From contig JAQBOM010000040.1 in the NCBI GenBank assembly GCA_028288025.1, positions 62,001 through 126,000 on the forward strand: DNA of 64,000 nt. The letters are read 5' to 3'. Positions within the stretch are counted from its first letter, which is position 1, and each line of letters starts with the position of its first letter. The DNA comes from Mucilaginibacter sp. GTDB taxonomy: Bacteria > Bacteroidota > Bacteroidia > Sphingobacteriales > Sphingobacteriaceae. Below are positions 42,018 to 51,200 of this stretch, piece by piece. Below the pieces are notes generated by a model, which did no database searches, had not been told where the DNA came from, and saw only the letters and a program-made list of their open reading frames with translations. The translations under genes and the position numbers were made by a program.

Positions 42018-42755
42018 ATGAGAAAGTTTTTAGGATATATTTTATCGCCTTTCGCACTTTTCGCCTTTTTTTTGGTGCTGGTTGTTTTTCAGCCACTGCA
42101 ATGGATAAGCTATAAGTTTTTTGGGTATTCGGCCCATAAAAAGGTGGTGGATATATTGAACCTGTTTCTTTTCAGCACATTTTATATACTGGGCAACAGA
42201 GTAATATTTAACAACAATCAAAACTTGCCCATAGGGCGCCCCATTATTTTTATAGCCAATCATCAAAGCCTGTGCGATATACCGCCGCTTATTTATTACC
42301 TGCGTAAATACCACGCAAAATTCATTTCGAAAGTTGAATTAACCAAAGGTATACCGTCCATATCTTTTAATTTAAAATACGGTGGCGGCGCCAATATTGA
42401 TCGTAATGATGCACGCCAGTCCATAACCGAAATAGTTAAGCTGGCCAACCGGATGAAGGAAAACAAATGGTCGGCGGTGATATTTCCGGAGGGAACGCGG
42501 TCAAAAAACGGTAAAGTAAAACCTTTCCAGGCGGCGGGGGTGGCTACTATCCTAAAAAAGTGCCCCGAAGCGTTGCTGGTGCCTGTCGCTATCGACAACT
42601 CGTGGCGAATGATCAAGTACGGTTATTTCCCGATGATGACGTTTTTACGCATGACCTGGGATGTACTGGAGCCAATAGAACCAAAAGGCAGGCCCGCGGA
42701 AGAATTAGTAAAAGAAGCGGAGGAGCGGATCAAGGAGAAATTGGGGCAGGTTTGA
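42018..42755 (+). CDS. plsC: 1-acyl-sn-glycerol-3-phosphate acyltransferase
   Basis: PlsC acylates lysophosphatidic acid to phosphatidic acid at the inner membrane. The 245-residue protein has an N-terminal membrane helix (about 6-30), the catalytic H-x4-D motif in 'FIANHQSLCDIPPL', and the phosphate-binding 'FPEGTRSKNGKVKPF'. 'YGGGANIDRNDARQSITEIV' is typical of the family. The ORF ends within the start of a large inverted repeat. Confidence 0.92.
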   Translation: MRKFLGYILSPFALFAFFLVLVVFQPLQWISYKFFGYSAHKKVVDILNLFLFSTFYILGNRVIFNNNQNLPIGRPIIFIANHQSLCDIPPLIYYLRKYHAKFISKVELTKGIPSISFNLKYGGGANIDRNDARQSITEIVKLANRMKENKWSAVIFPEGTRSKNGKVKPFQAAGVATILKKCPEALLVPVAIDNSWRMIKYGYFPMMTFLRMTWDVLEPIEPKGRPAEELVKEAEERIKEKLGQV

Positions 42756-42847
42756 GTCTGAAGTCTTGAGTCGTAAGTCTTGAGTCAAAACTTTCATTTT
42801 TGCGATGTTCTTTACCTTACAAGGACTCCTGACTTAAGACTCCAGAC
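42756..42847. repeat. Inverted repeat between plsC and the LytTR gene
   Basis: Arms 42756-42772 (GTCTGAAGTCTTGAGTC) and 42831-42847 pair with two mismatches. The arms are themselves made of GTCTTGAGTC-like units, so the stretch can fold in several ways. It lies between convergent genes and may stop both transcripts, but has no T-run. Confidence 0.65.
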
Positions 42848-42854
42848 TAACGAC

Positions 42855-43595
42855 TCAAATATTCTTACCGTCGACAATCTTGAAAAACTCTTCACGATAA
42901 GTATCACCTACCGGGATGATTTTATCGCCAATGCAAATCCGGCTGCGTTCGATGCTGTCGATCTTATTGATGGATACGATGTATGATTTGTGTACGCGGA
43001 TAAAATGTTTTTCGGGCAGCGCATCCTCCATTTTCTTCATGTTTTGAAGCGTGATGACCCTTTCGGACGAGGTGAATATCGAAATGTAATCTTTTAGCCC
43101 TTCAATAAACAGGATATCGTTTAGGTACACCTTCTGTATCTTATGCTCTGTTTTAACAAAAATAAAATCGCTCAAAAAATCCTGCTGTTGCTGCTGAACT
43201 GAAGCTGTGTGTATTTGCGAAGCCACCGGAGCGGCGTGCGGATGCAAAACTGCCTGCGCTTTTTGAACCGATTTATAGAAACGGTCGAACGCGATGGGTT
43301 TTAGTAAATAGTCGATAACATCGAGCTCATATCCTTCAAGTGCATATTGGGGATAAGCGGTAGTTAAAATAACCTTTGCCTTGCCGTTGGCTATTTTTAG
43401 AAATTGAATGCCGGTTAGTTCGGGCATCTGCACATCAAGGAAAACCAGGTCGACATCGCCTTCCTGAACGAGCGTTAATGCTTCAATCGGGTTGGTCGTC
43501 GATTTCACCAATTGCAGAAACGGGATCTTTGACATATAGTCTTCCAATATATGCAGGGCCAGGGGTTCGTCATCAACTATGAGGCATCGGATCAT
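42855..43595 (-). CDS. LytTR-family response regulator
   Basis: The protein has 246 residues. The receiver (1-120) has the acidic pair in 'LIVDDEPLA', the phospho-Asp near 54 in 'LVFLDVQMPELTG', and Lys in 'DYLLKPI'. A Gln-rich linker leads to a LytTR DNA-binding domain (about 145-240) with 'FIFVKTEHKIQKVYLNDILF', 'YISIFTSSERVITLQNMK', 'FIRVHKSYIVSINKID' and 'IPVGDTYREEFF'. It starts 1 base after the kinase's stop, so they are one operon. A direct repeat fitting a LytTR site lies upstream of the kinase gene (44675-44706). Confidence 0.95.
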   Translation of the reverse strand: MIRCLIVDDEPLALHILEDYMSKIPFLQLVKSTTNPIEALTLVQEGDVDLVFLDVQMPELTGIQFLKIANGKAKVILTTAYPQYALEGYELDVIDYLLKPIAFDRFYKSVQKAQAVLHPHAAPVASQIHTASVQQQQQDFLSDFIFVKTEHKIQKVYLNDILFIEGLKDYISIFTSSERVITLQNMKKMEDALPEKHFIRVHKSYIVSINKIDSIERSRICIGDKIIPVGDTYREEFFKIVDGKNI

Positions 43596-43596
43596 G

Positions 43597-44610
43597 CTAT
43601 AAAATTAATGATAATTCAACAGTATAGGTATCAGTTTCATCACGTATATCCAAATTATATTTTCCCGGATAAAGCAGATCAAGCCGTCGTTTTACATTGT
43701 TCAGGCCGATTCCCCCGCTGGCATCGCGGTTGTTGTTATGTTTTTTATTTTGGATATAAAAATGCAGATGCGTATCGTCAACATCAATCATTAAACGAAT
43801 AGGCGACCGCGGCATATTTGCCACCCCATGTTTAAAGCCGTTCTCGATAAATGCGATCAGCATCAGCGGCACTATCTGCTGGCTTTCAACTTTCCCGGTA
43901 ATTTTAAAATCAATAAATGCTTTGTTGCTAAACCGTATTTTTTGCAGATCAATATAGTTTTGTAAGTATTGTAACTCCTTGACGAGGTCAACCTTATTAT
44001 CGTTACACTCATACAGCATATAACGCATAATTTCCGATAATTTCAGGATAGCTTCGGGCGTAGTTTCGGAACGCTGGTAGGCAAGCGAATAAATACTGTT
44101 GAGAGAATTAAATAAAAAATGCGGGTTTATCTGCGATTTCAAAAAAGCAAGCTCGGCGGTGAGGCGTTGGTTTTCGAGGTCGCGCTGAATGCGCTCGTTT
44201 AAAAACCAATCGACCGTAAATTTTAGCACCGAGCTTAAGAATAAAAAGGTGATACTGTTATAAACAGTGCCCATAAAGTACGTCCCGAAGCCAATGGTAT
44301 GTCCCTTTACACGCATAAGTACGTATGGTTTAAAAATAAGCGCCACCCCGTATTTGCCGAAGCCGTATAGGACCACAGCAACAACTATCGACAAAGCAAA
44401 TAGGCCGTATCGTTTCTTATCCAGGAACCTGGGGATCATCACCAGGTAATTGAGGTAAAACAGGCTGATGTTGATGGTACCATATAGTACGATAATCACC
44501 AGCAGATCGTTGATGGTTAACTTCGTGTTATTTCGCGCAATCACCAAACAAAACAGGAGGATACAAACCCAAAAAAAGGTGTGCCAGAATATTTGCCAGC
44601 GTTGTTTCAT
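43597..44610 (-). CDS. LytS-type sensor histidine kinase
   Basis: A 337-residue kinase with four N-terminal membrane helices (about 8-140), a coiled linker, and a His_kinase (PF06580-type) domain. The phosphorylated His (about 164) is in 'SQINPHFLFNSLNSIYS', the N-box is 'IAFIENGFKHGV', and a late Gly box is 'GGIGLNNVKRRLDLLYPG'. No extracytoplasmic sensing domain is seen, so it may sense within the membrane or through a partner such as the neighbouring ABC transporter. It is co-transcribed with the LytTR regulator. Confidence 0.94.
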   Translation of the reverse strand: MKQRWQIFWHTFFWVCILLFCLVIARNNTKLTINDLLVIIVLYGTINISLFYLNYLVMIPRFLDKKRYGLFALSIVVAVVLYGFGKYGVALIFKPYVLMRVKGHTIGFGTYFMGTVYNSITFLFLSSVLKFTVDWFLNERIQRDLENQRLTAELAFLKSQINPHFLFNSLNSIYSLAYQRSETTPEAILKLSEIMRYMLYECNDNKVDLVKELQYLQNYIDLQKIRFSNKAFIDFKITGKVESQQIVPLMLIAFIENGFKHGVANMPRSPIRLMIDVDDTHLHFYIQNKKHNNNRDASGGIGLNNVKRRLDLLYPGKYNLDIRDETDTYTVELSLIL

Positions 44611-44674
44611 CGCACCTAAATTACTGTTAAGATGGGGTTTACGGCAATGTTTTATATATAGCAGTGCGTATTAT

Positions 44675-44706
44675 CGATGAACTGGCATTTATGTCCGACG
44701 AACTGG
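44675..44706. promoter_or_regulatory. Likely LytTR operator: direct repeat CGAYGAACTGG, 21-bp phased
   Basis: CGATGAACTGG (44675-44685) and CGACGAACTGG (44696-44706) are 21 bases apart start to start, i.e. two helical turns. On the minus strand each reads CCAGTTCRTCG, which fits the published LytTR-family half-site pattern [TA][AC][CA]GTTN[AG][TC]G except at the first and last positions. It lies between the kinase-regulator operon and the divergent ABC operon. Confidence 0.55.
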
Positions 44707-44812
44707 TGGCGAAGCGCAAACTAACTGTTCATCTATAAATCCCGTGTGTTGGTCTAAATCTTTTTAACAGGCTGATTATTTGGCTTTTCTTTGTTCTATC
44801 AAATCACACACA

Positions 44813-45013
44813 ATGAAAAGGCTCGCAAATTCAAATCCTTTTATCCTGTTACTTCTCCCGGTTATGTTTGCCCTGATAATGGGCGTTACTTACCAGGTAC
44901 AGCAAAAAAGAGAAGCTATTGAAACTTCATCCGTTCACGCTACATCTCTTTTCTATAAGGGCATAACGCTTGTAAAAACCGTTTGCGCTATAGCTAAGGA
45001 CAAAGTATGGTAA
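44813..45013 (+). CDS. 66-residue single-span membrane protein, first gene of the ABC operon
   Basis: The frame starts ATGAAAAGGCTC and encodes a basic tip, one hydrophobic helix ('FILLLLPVMFALIMGVTYQV'), and a soluble tail with one Cys. It resembles no family I recognise. Its stop overlaps the ABC ATPase start by 7 bases, so its expression is tied to the transporter. It may be an accessory subunit, a signal peptide-like leader, or a small regulator of the transporter or kinase. The 11-codon upstream extension to 44780 has no special features and is not used. Confidence 0.6.
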   Translation: MKRLANSNPFILLLLPVMFALIMGVTYQVQQKREAIETSSVHATSLFYKGITLVKTVCAIAKDKVW

Positions 45014-45906
45014 TCAGCACCGAAGGGCTGACGTTTAACTTTGGCAATCAAACGGTTGTTAAATCGTTATCGTTACAGGTGCCCGAGGGGAGTATCTATG
45101 GTTTCCTGGGGCCAAACGGCGCAGGCAAAACCACCACCATAAAATTATTGCTGAACCTGTTGCAAACACAGGAGGGGAGCATCCATATTTTTGAGCAGGA
45201 ACTGAAGCAACACCGCATACAAATTCTTTCACAAATTGGCTCGCTGATCGAACAGCCGGCTATTTATCTGCATCTTTCGGGAAAAGAAAACCTGCTGAAC
45301 CGGGCACTGCTGCTGCAAATATCCGAACAGCGGGTTGACGAAATGCTCGACCTTGTGCATTTAACGGATGCCGCCCATAAAAAAGCCGGCCAATATTCGT
45401 TGGGTATGAAACAGCGGCTGGGTATAGCCCTGGCCTTGCTCCCCGATCCTAAACTACTTATTCTTGATGAGCCAACAAATGGCCTTGACCCGAATGGCAT
45501 TATTGAAGTGCGCGAGCTGCTCATCAGGTTGGTAACAAAGCATAACAAAACAGTTTTTATATCCAGTCATTTATTGGCCGAAATTGAACGCATGGCTACG
45601 CATGTTGGCATTATACATCATGGCGAGCTGCTGTTCCAGGGAAGTATCAAAGAACTGGAGTCGTTAAGCAAACCGCTTGTACAAATTGAAGCGGAAGATC
45701 CGGTGGATGCCGCCAATTTCTTAACCCGGAATAATTTTACAGTTACCGAAGTTAATGAGCATCATTTGTTTGTGCCTTTCACCTCAAAGCAGGAAATGGC
45801 TGAGATAAATGCTTTATTAAACAAAAACAGCTACCTGGTATATAGTATCAATAAACAGCAAAAGGACCTGGAAAAATTGTTTTTAGATATTACCCAAAAC
45901 GCCTGA
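45007..45906 (+). CDS. ABC transporter ATP-binding protein (bacitracin/lantibiotic-type)
   Basis: A 299-residue ATPase with Walker A 'GPNGAGKTTTIKLL', signature 'YSLGMKQRLGIALAL', Walker B 'LLILDEPTNGLDPNG' and H-loop 'FISSHLLAEIERMA', plus a C-terminal extension of about 80 residues. It is typical of the BcrA-like ATPases of antimicrobial-peptide exporters. It pairs with the permease 3 bases downstream. Divergent LytTR signalling genes strengthen the idea of a peptide-sensing or resistance module. Confidence 0.9.
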   Translation: MVISTEGLTFNFGNQTVVKSLSLQVPEGSIYGFLGPNGAGKTTTIKLLLNLLQTQEGSIHIFEQELKQHRIQILSQIGSLIEQPAIYLHLSGKENLLNRALLLQISEQRVDEMLDLVHLTDAAHKKAGQYSLGMKQRLGIALALLPDPKLLILDEPTNGLDPNGIIEVRELLIRLVTKHNKTVFISSHLLAEIERMATHVGIIHHGELLFQGSIKELESLSKPLVQIEAEDPVDAANFLTRNNFTVTEVNEHHLFVPFTSKQEMAEINALLNKNSYLVYSINKQQKDLEKLFLDITQNA

Positions 45907-45909
45907 GCC

Positions 45910-46722
45910 ATGAAAGGATTTATACTATCGTTCCGGTCCGAATTCTATAAAACCCGTAAAACCATGGGCTTTTGGAGTTCAGTTATACTCCCGCTGGCGC
46001 TTTGCCTGCTGCTTTTCGTAGGGTTTTATAATAAAAGCGACAAGTTGCTGCACGAACCTGGCATGATGCTTTGGCTGCAATTTTCGGGGACTATTTTGGG
46101 CATTATGGGTTCGCTGATATTGCCTATGCTTATTGTTTTTATAGCCTATTCGGTAAATAGTATTGAGCACAAAGCCGAAACCTGGAAAACATTATTCAGC
46201 CTGCCTATATCAAAGCTTTCGGTGTATTCTGCCAAATATCTTTACGCCTTATTTTTAGTGCTTTTATGCCTTGCGTTATTTGTGCTTTTTACACTTGCAT
46301 TTGGCAATTTGTTGGGGATGATGAAACCTGAGCTGAAATTTGGTGAATACAATATAGCCGGGCTTTTGATGCGGTTATATTTCAAGCTTTTTCTGTCATC
46401 ATTGGGAATATTGTCTATACAGTTTTTATTGAGTCTTTTGATGCGCGATTTTTTAAAGCCGATGGGTATTGGGTTTGTAAGCACCATTACCGGGGTTATT
46501 TTGGCTACCAAGGGTTGGGAATATGCTTATCTCTTTCCGTACTCGCACCCCATGCTAACCATTATGACTGTAGGAAAGGGAATGCATAACACACCCGGAC
46601 CGGGCGCACCGCCGCCGATAAACGTTGATATCTTTACAAAGGAAATATTTGTGAGCCTGGCAATAGCAGTCTTGGTATTTATCGCGGGCTACTTTATTGT
46701 GCTGAAAAAGAGTGTGAAGTAA
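45910..46722 (+). CDS. ABC-2 type permease (lantibiotic immunity-like)
   Basis: A 270-residue membrane protein with about six helices and no binding domain. It starts 'FILSFRSEFYKTRKTMGFWSS', a common opening of ABC-2 permeases of the lantibiotic/bacitracin immunity type. The helix before 'FIAYSVNSIEHKAETWKTLF' and the conserved 'NLLGMMKPEL' region agree. It works with the ATPase at 45007. The transported molecule is not identifiable. Confidence 0.85.
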   Translation: MKGFILSFRSEFYKTRKTMGFWSSVILPLALCLLLFVGFYNKSDKLLHEPGMMLWLQFSGTILGIMGSLILPMLIVFIAYSVNSIEHKAETWKTLFSLPISKLSVYSAKYLYALFLVLLCLALFVLFTLAFGNLLGMMKPELKFGEYNIAGLLMRLYFKLFLSSLGILSIQFLLSLLMRDFLKPMGIGFVSTITGVILATKGWEYAYLFPYSHPMLTIMTVGKGMHNTPGPGAPPPINVDIFTKEIFVSLAIAVLVFIAGYFIVLKKSVK

Positions 46723-46734
46723 GGAGAAAGTCCG

Positions 46735-46758
46735 GAAAGTCAGTAAAGTCCGGAAGTC
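46735..46758. repeat. AAAGTC-type short repeat, copy C
   Basis: These 24 bases are identical to 9611-9634. Flanking bases on both sides add further AAAGTCCGG-like units (about 46725-46766). The copy lies directly after the ABC permease gene. Confidence 0.75.
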
Positions 46759-46828
46759 GGAAAGACAAAATTAGCTTCCGCAATCTGCATTCCGATTTTC
46801 GCATTCTGTCCCCACTAATCACTAATAT

Positions 46829-48181
46829 CTACCTCACCGGTTTTGGAAACACGGGTAAACTTTCATGCCCTTCGGCGTCAACTGATTGAACAGCGAAAAG
46901 GTAATTATCTTTTGAGTAGGCAAGCGTGGCTGTTGTTTCGGTCACATAAAATTTCTTTTCCCAAACCGGGCTGCTGGTTTCGCGCATCAGCACATAATAA
47001 CCTGCCGGCTTTTTACCTGTTTTGGGCGCATCCCATTTTAACTGCGTCTTGTTTGTTAATCCGCTGGTAATGATCCCAACATTTTGCGGTTCGGCAGGGG
47101 CCATAGCCAGGTTCGCCAGTACGGACAGATTCATGCGTGTTACCTTTTGTACATAGTTGTAATCAACAAAATCAGGCAGGTCGCCATAATCCACGCCGTT
47201 TTCGGTACGCACGTTTTGGTGCTGGCGGGTAAAATCCTCATTCATTTCGGTAAACCTTACCGCGGTGAAGCCCTGCTGTAAAAATGGTACGTGGTCGCCG
47301 CCCCGCAGGTAGCGGTCGCGGCGGTATACCAGTTTTACATCCAGTTGGTCCACATACCGTTCGCCGGTTTCTTTAATATACCGGGCCAGTTCGCGCGAGG
47401 GGCTGTCATTTTCGCCGCCAAGCGAAATTAATCCGGCTATCATACGTTCGTTACCGGCAGCAATAGAAGGTACTCCTTCGCTGAATACCCGCACACTGCG
47501 GTTATCTTTCAAATCGGTTTCCATGCCGTGGGTGTTGCCTACGATATCGTTATTCAGCATGGCATCTATGTCCCATTTTTCAGCCTTCGCGCGCTTGGCG
47601 ACGTTGGTTGAACCATATAAGCCTTGTTCTTCACCTACAACCGACATAAAAATTATCGTCGCCGGGAACGACCGTTTCGACATTACCCTTGCCAGTTCCA
47701 TGGATACAGCTGTACCCGAGGCATCATCGTTGGCGCCCGGTTCAACGCCGTTTGCATCCATAACATCGGTGATCCTTGAATCATAATGGCCCGAAACCAT
47801 ATAGATACGGGTATCTTTCGGGTCGGAACCTTTCAGGATCGCAAGTACGTTTTTCAAATGGACAGGTTTATCTACCCGGTTGCCTTTTGGTTGGGTAAAT
47901 GTATCAAACTGCACCTTCATGCGGCCACCTGATGAGGCCGCATATTTTTCCATTTCGGCTTTTATCCAGTTGCGTGCAGCGCCGCTACCCTCGGTTTTGC
48001 CGGTGGTATCGCTTAGCGTATGTCGTGATTTAAAGGTTACCAGCTTCCGGATGGTTGCTTCAATGTTTTTGGCGGATACCTCGTCAATCATTTGTTTTAT
48101 GGAGGCATCCTGCTTAATGATCGTTTGGGCGTTGCCCTGTAAAATGAAAAGTACCGGGATAATAAAAATTAAATATTTCAT
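46829..48181 (-). CDS. Secreted M28-family aminopeptidase
   Basis: The protein has 450 residues and a signal peptide ending 'LQGNAQ'. The M28 domain has 'YMVSGHYDSRITD' and 'GANDDASGTAVSMELARV' with the first zinc ligands and 'VGEEQGLYGS' with the catalytic Glu pair. A C-terminal fibronectin-like segment ('LTNKTQLKWDAPKTGK', 'YYVLMRE') follows, from about 365. It starts at MKYLIFII; an upstream ATG overlaps the helicase gene and adds nine residues before the signal peptide. Probably a secreted scavenging peptidase. Confidence 0.9.
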   Translation of the reverse strand: MKYLIFIIPVLFILQGNAQTIIKQDASIKQMIDEVSAKNIEATIRKLVTFKSRHTLSDTTGKTEGSGAARNWIKAEMEKYAASSGGRMKVQFDTFTQPKGNRVDKPVHLKNVLAILKGSDPKDTRIYMVSGHYDSRITDVMDANGVEPGANDDASGTAVSMELARVMSKRSFPATIIFMSVVGEEQGLYGSTNVAKRAKAEKWDIDAMLNNDIVGNTHGMETDLKDNRSVRVFSEGVPSIAAGNERMIAGLISLGGENDSPSRELARYIKETGERYVDQLDVKLVYRRDRYLRGGDHVPFLQQGFTAVRFTEMNEDFTRQHQNVRTENGVDYGDLPDFVDYNYVQKVTRMNLSVLANLAMAPAEPQNVGIITSGLTNKTQLKWDAPKTGKKPAGYYVLMRETSSPVWEKKFYVTETTATLAYSKDNYLFAVQSVDAEGHESLPVFPKPVR

Positions 48182-48200
48182 GTTTGAATTTAACCGTATG

Positions 48201-51200
48201 TTAATCAATATTTTCTTCTTCCTGCATCACATTGCCCACTTGCTTAAAATTACTCTTTACAAAATGACACCAGTCGCATTCCTTTTTGCCGCAGCCGGTA
48301 TTAAAATCGTGCGCCATAATTTTGCTGTAGACCGTTTTTATCTGCCCCGTAACCTCTTCGGTATCTGCCGGCGTAATTGTGATTTTCTCTTTATGGTACT
48401 CGCCGTCACTAACGGGCTCAACGAATTCAAATATAGTGTTTATCACCTCCCAGTCAAGGCTGTGGTCGTGATCGATTAAAATTTTATAAAAAACAGCCTG
48501 CCGCCAGTAATCACCTCCGTTTGGCTGATCGTTTGTTGGCCCTGTTAACTTGTCTTTCGCGTATTTTAATTTACCGGTTTTATAATCCACTACGGTTACC
48601 AGCTTTCCATCAAATTCTACTTTATCCAGGCTACCTTTTATCGGCACGCCTGCAACCTCAACATTTTTGATGGTTTTTTCGGTGACCGCAAATTTGTTCC
48701 AAACCTCTATATTTTGGTTGTAATAAGCAGGCAATATTTTTTCGCCATAATCCAGCCGCAGTTTAAAATCCTCTTTGGTGAATGAATCGCGGTTGCGGTA
48801 CATGTACCAGCGAAATTCCTTCATAAAATCATCCGTCAGCGGGAATTCATCGCCGTTGGCTTTCATCATCCTGAATGTTTTGTTCAAGGCCCAGTGCACA
48901 GCCTGGCCAAAGGTGGCTGACGGGCTTTTACCTGAAGGAACCCGGATAAGGCACTGAAAATAGAATCTGAGCGGGCAATCGAGAAAGTTATTTAAATGCG
49001 TTACCGAAAGTGTATAATTTTGCAGCAGCTGGTCGATATAGTTTTTATCCAGCAGCTCCACTTTGGGCTGATCGGCTTCGCTAAACTGTATGGACAAGAA
49101 TTCCAGCATCGCATCCTCACTTACTTTCGGATACTTAACCTGCAGATGGGTATCAGCTAAAATTTCCCCGACGAATTGCGATGCCTCCTGTTCTTTGCCG
49201 TTCTTATCTTTACTTGCATATGAGATATTAAGACATTGTTTGGCACGGGTGATGGCCACATAGAATAAGCGGCGCGCTTCTTCCTTTTGAGCGATGTCGT
49301 CATCCAGCGCCTGAGTTAGCGTATCCGGGTAACTGAAGCCGTAGTTGCGCCCCTTGCTGTCCCATATTTTTTTGCTGCAGCCGACCAGGAAGACGTGCTC
49401 AAACTCGAGGCCTTTTGACCCATGGGCTGTTAAAAAATTAACACCGTTCTCCGAGAAGATAACCTGGTTCAGGTCAAGCCTGATCTTGTTATCCTGCATC
49501 AGTTTAATAGTGGCGACCAGTTCAGCTAGTTTGATGCCCGGGTTTTTGCGGCTTTCATCTTTCAGAAAGTCGAAGAAGTTAGTGAGCACCTGCATATACC
49601 AGCCTTTGTCGGGCTGCTGCATAACGTATTTGAGAATGCCCATTTTAGCGATAACCTGCTGAAAAAGCTGCTGCAGCGTGTTGCTGACCGAAAACTTTAA
49701 CAGGTAGTCAATATCACTCACTAAGAATTTCATTTCCTGGTTTGGCGTTTGGTCAAACAGCCCCTGCTGTGCCGGAACCCGCATCTGGCTGATATATCTG
49801 CGCAATGATGTTTTAGGCTCGTTATTATTTGAAGTGGCGTAGTTCTCTTTTGCTACCGCGACGCTTGCTTTTGCAATTTCGATTGGCGGTATATCGAAAA
49901 AATCGTAATGCATGATCTCAAAAAGCAACTCATCCCCACTATAGGGCGAACCCATTTCCATGGTGAGATAACGCAGTATGTTGATTATCTTCTCGCCAAA
50001 AGGCAAGGTAAAAATATCGATCTTTCGTTTGGAATTTACCGCCACGTGCTGGCTATCGAGGTATTGCACCAACTCATCCACCTGGCTGTGGTTGCGATAG
50101 ATCACGGCTATTTCGCCCGGCTCGGCGCCTTTATCGAGCAATTGTTTTATTTGCCCGGCTACATGCACCAGTTCCTTTCCGGGATTTTCATACTCGCTGA
50201 TCACCGGCTCGATGACCAGGTCGTTAAAACGCGGATGGGCAGCCTCCAGGTTTTTATCCACCGACAGCTGCGACGTTAGCCTTTCGCGGTTATTGCTGAT
50301 GAGGGCCTTTGAGATATCGAGGATATGCTGGTTTGAGCGGTAATTGTGTTTTAATACTACGGTGTGCAGCGTGTTAACATAGTCGCCGGCAAAATCAAGG
50401 ATGTTCTTCATGTTTGCGCCCTGGAACTTGAAGATCGATTGATCGTCGTCGCCTACCACGAATACATTGGGTGTTTCCCAGTAATTTATAATGAATTTCA
50501 ACAACTCGTTTTGCGAGCCGCTGGTATCCTGAAACTCGTCCACCAGTATGTACTGGTATCGCTCCTGGTAGCGGCGCAGCAAATCCTCGTTTTCTTTAAA
50601 AGCCTTCAGCACCCATTGGATCATGTCGTCATAATCATACCGTCCGAGGTGTTTCATTTTGGCATCAAAACGGTGATATTCAGACACTGCTGCCAACAGC
50701 TTTTTCATCATCGCGTTGGCCTCATCGATATCCTTTTGCTTAGGGTCGCCAATTTTAATGCCTTTTGCAGGATTTGCACGCTTGTAAATAAAAGCATCGC
50801 GCAGGGGCAAATCGGCCAGGTAATTTTTCACAGCTTCTTCAATTGTAGCGGCATCCCAGTTCTCCCGTTTCATATCCGAAAAAAGCGTTTTTAACCGGGG
50901 CGCATCGTAATATTTGTCGCCCGTAAAACGCTTGAGCAAATGATCATTTGGAAATTCGTCAACCAACTCCTGGAAAAGCATAGCGGACTCGAGATCGGAT
51001 AAAGCGTCCAGGTTTAGCTTGCCGAAGTAATCGAGGTTTTCCTGTATGATCTCGTTGCAAAAGGCATGAAAAGTATAAATGTTAACCCTATAAGCATCCG
51101 GCCCTATAAATTCAAAAAGGCGCTTGCGCATAGCTACCGCGCCGGCATCGGTATAGGTGAGGCATAAAATTTCGTGGGCGCTGGCATCAGTTTCGGTGAG

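Noticed and set aside
45007..45013. Frameshift fusing the 66-residue protein with the ABC ATPase
   Set aside because: The ATPase has its own ATG and normal N-terminus, and the small protein has its own start; the overlap is typical coupling.
47880..48479. Plus-strand frame of 199 codons
   Set aside because: Antisense to both the M28 peptidase and the helicase-nuclease, each with complete motifs.
50364..50894. Plus-strand frame of 176 codons
   Set aside because: Antisense to the helicase motor domain; no family features.
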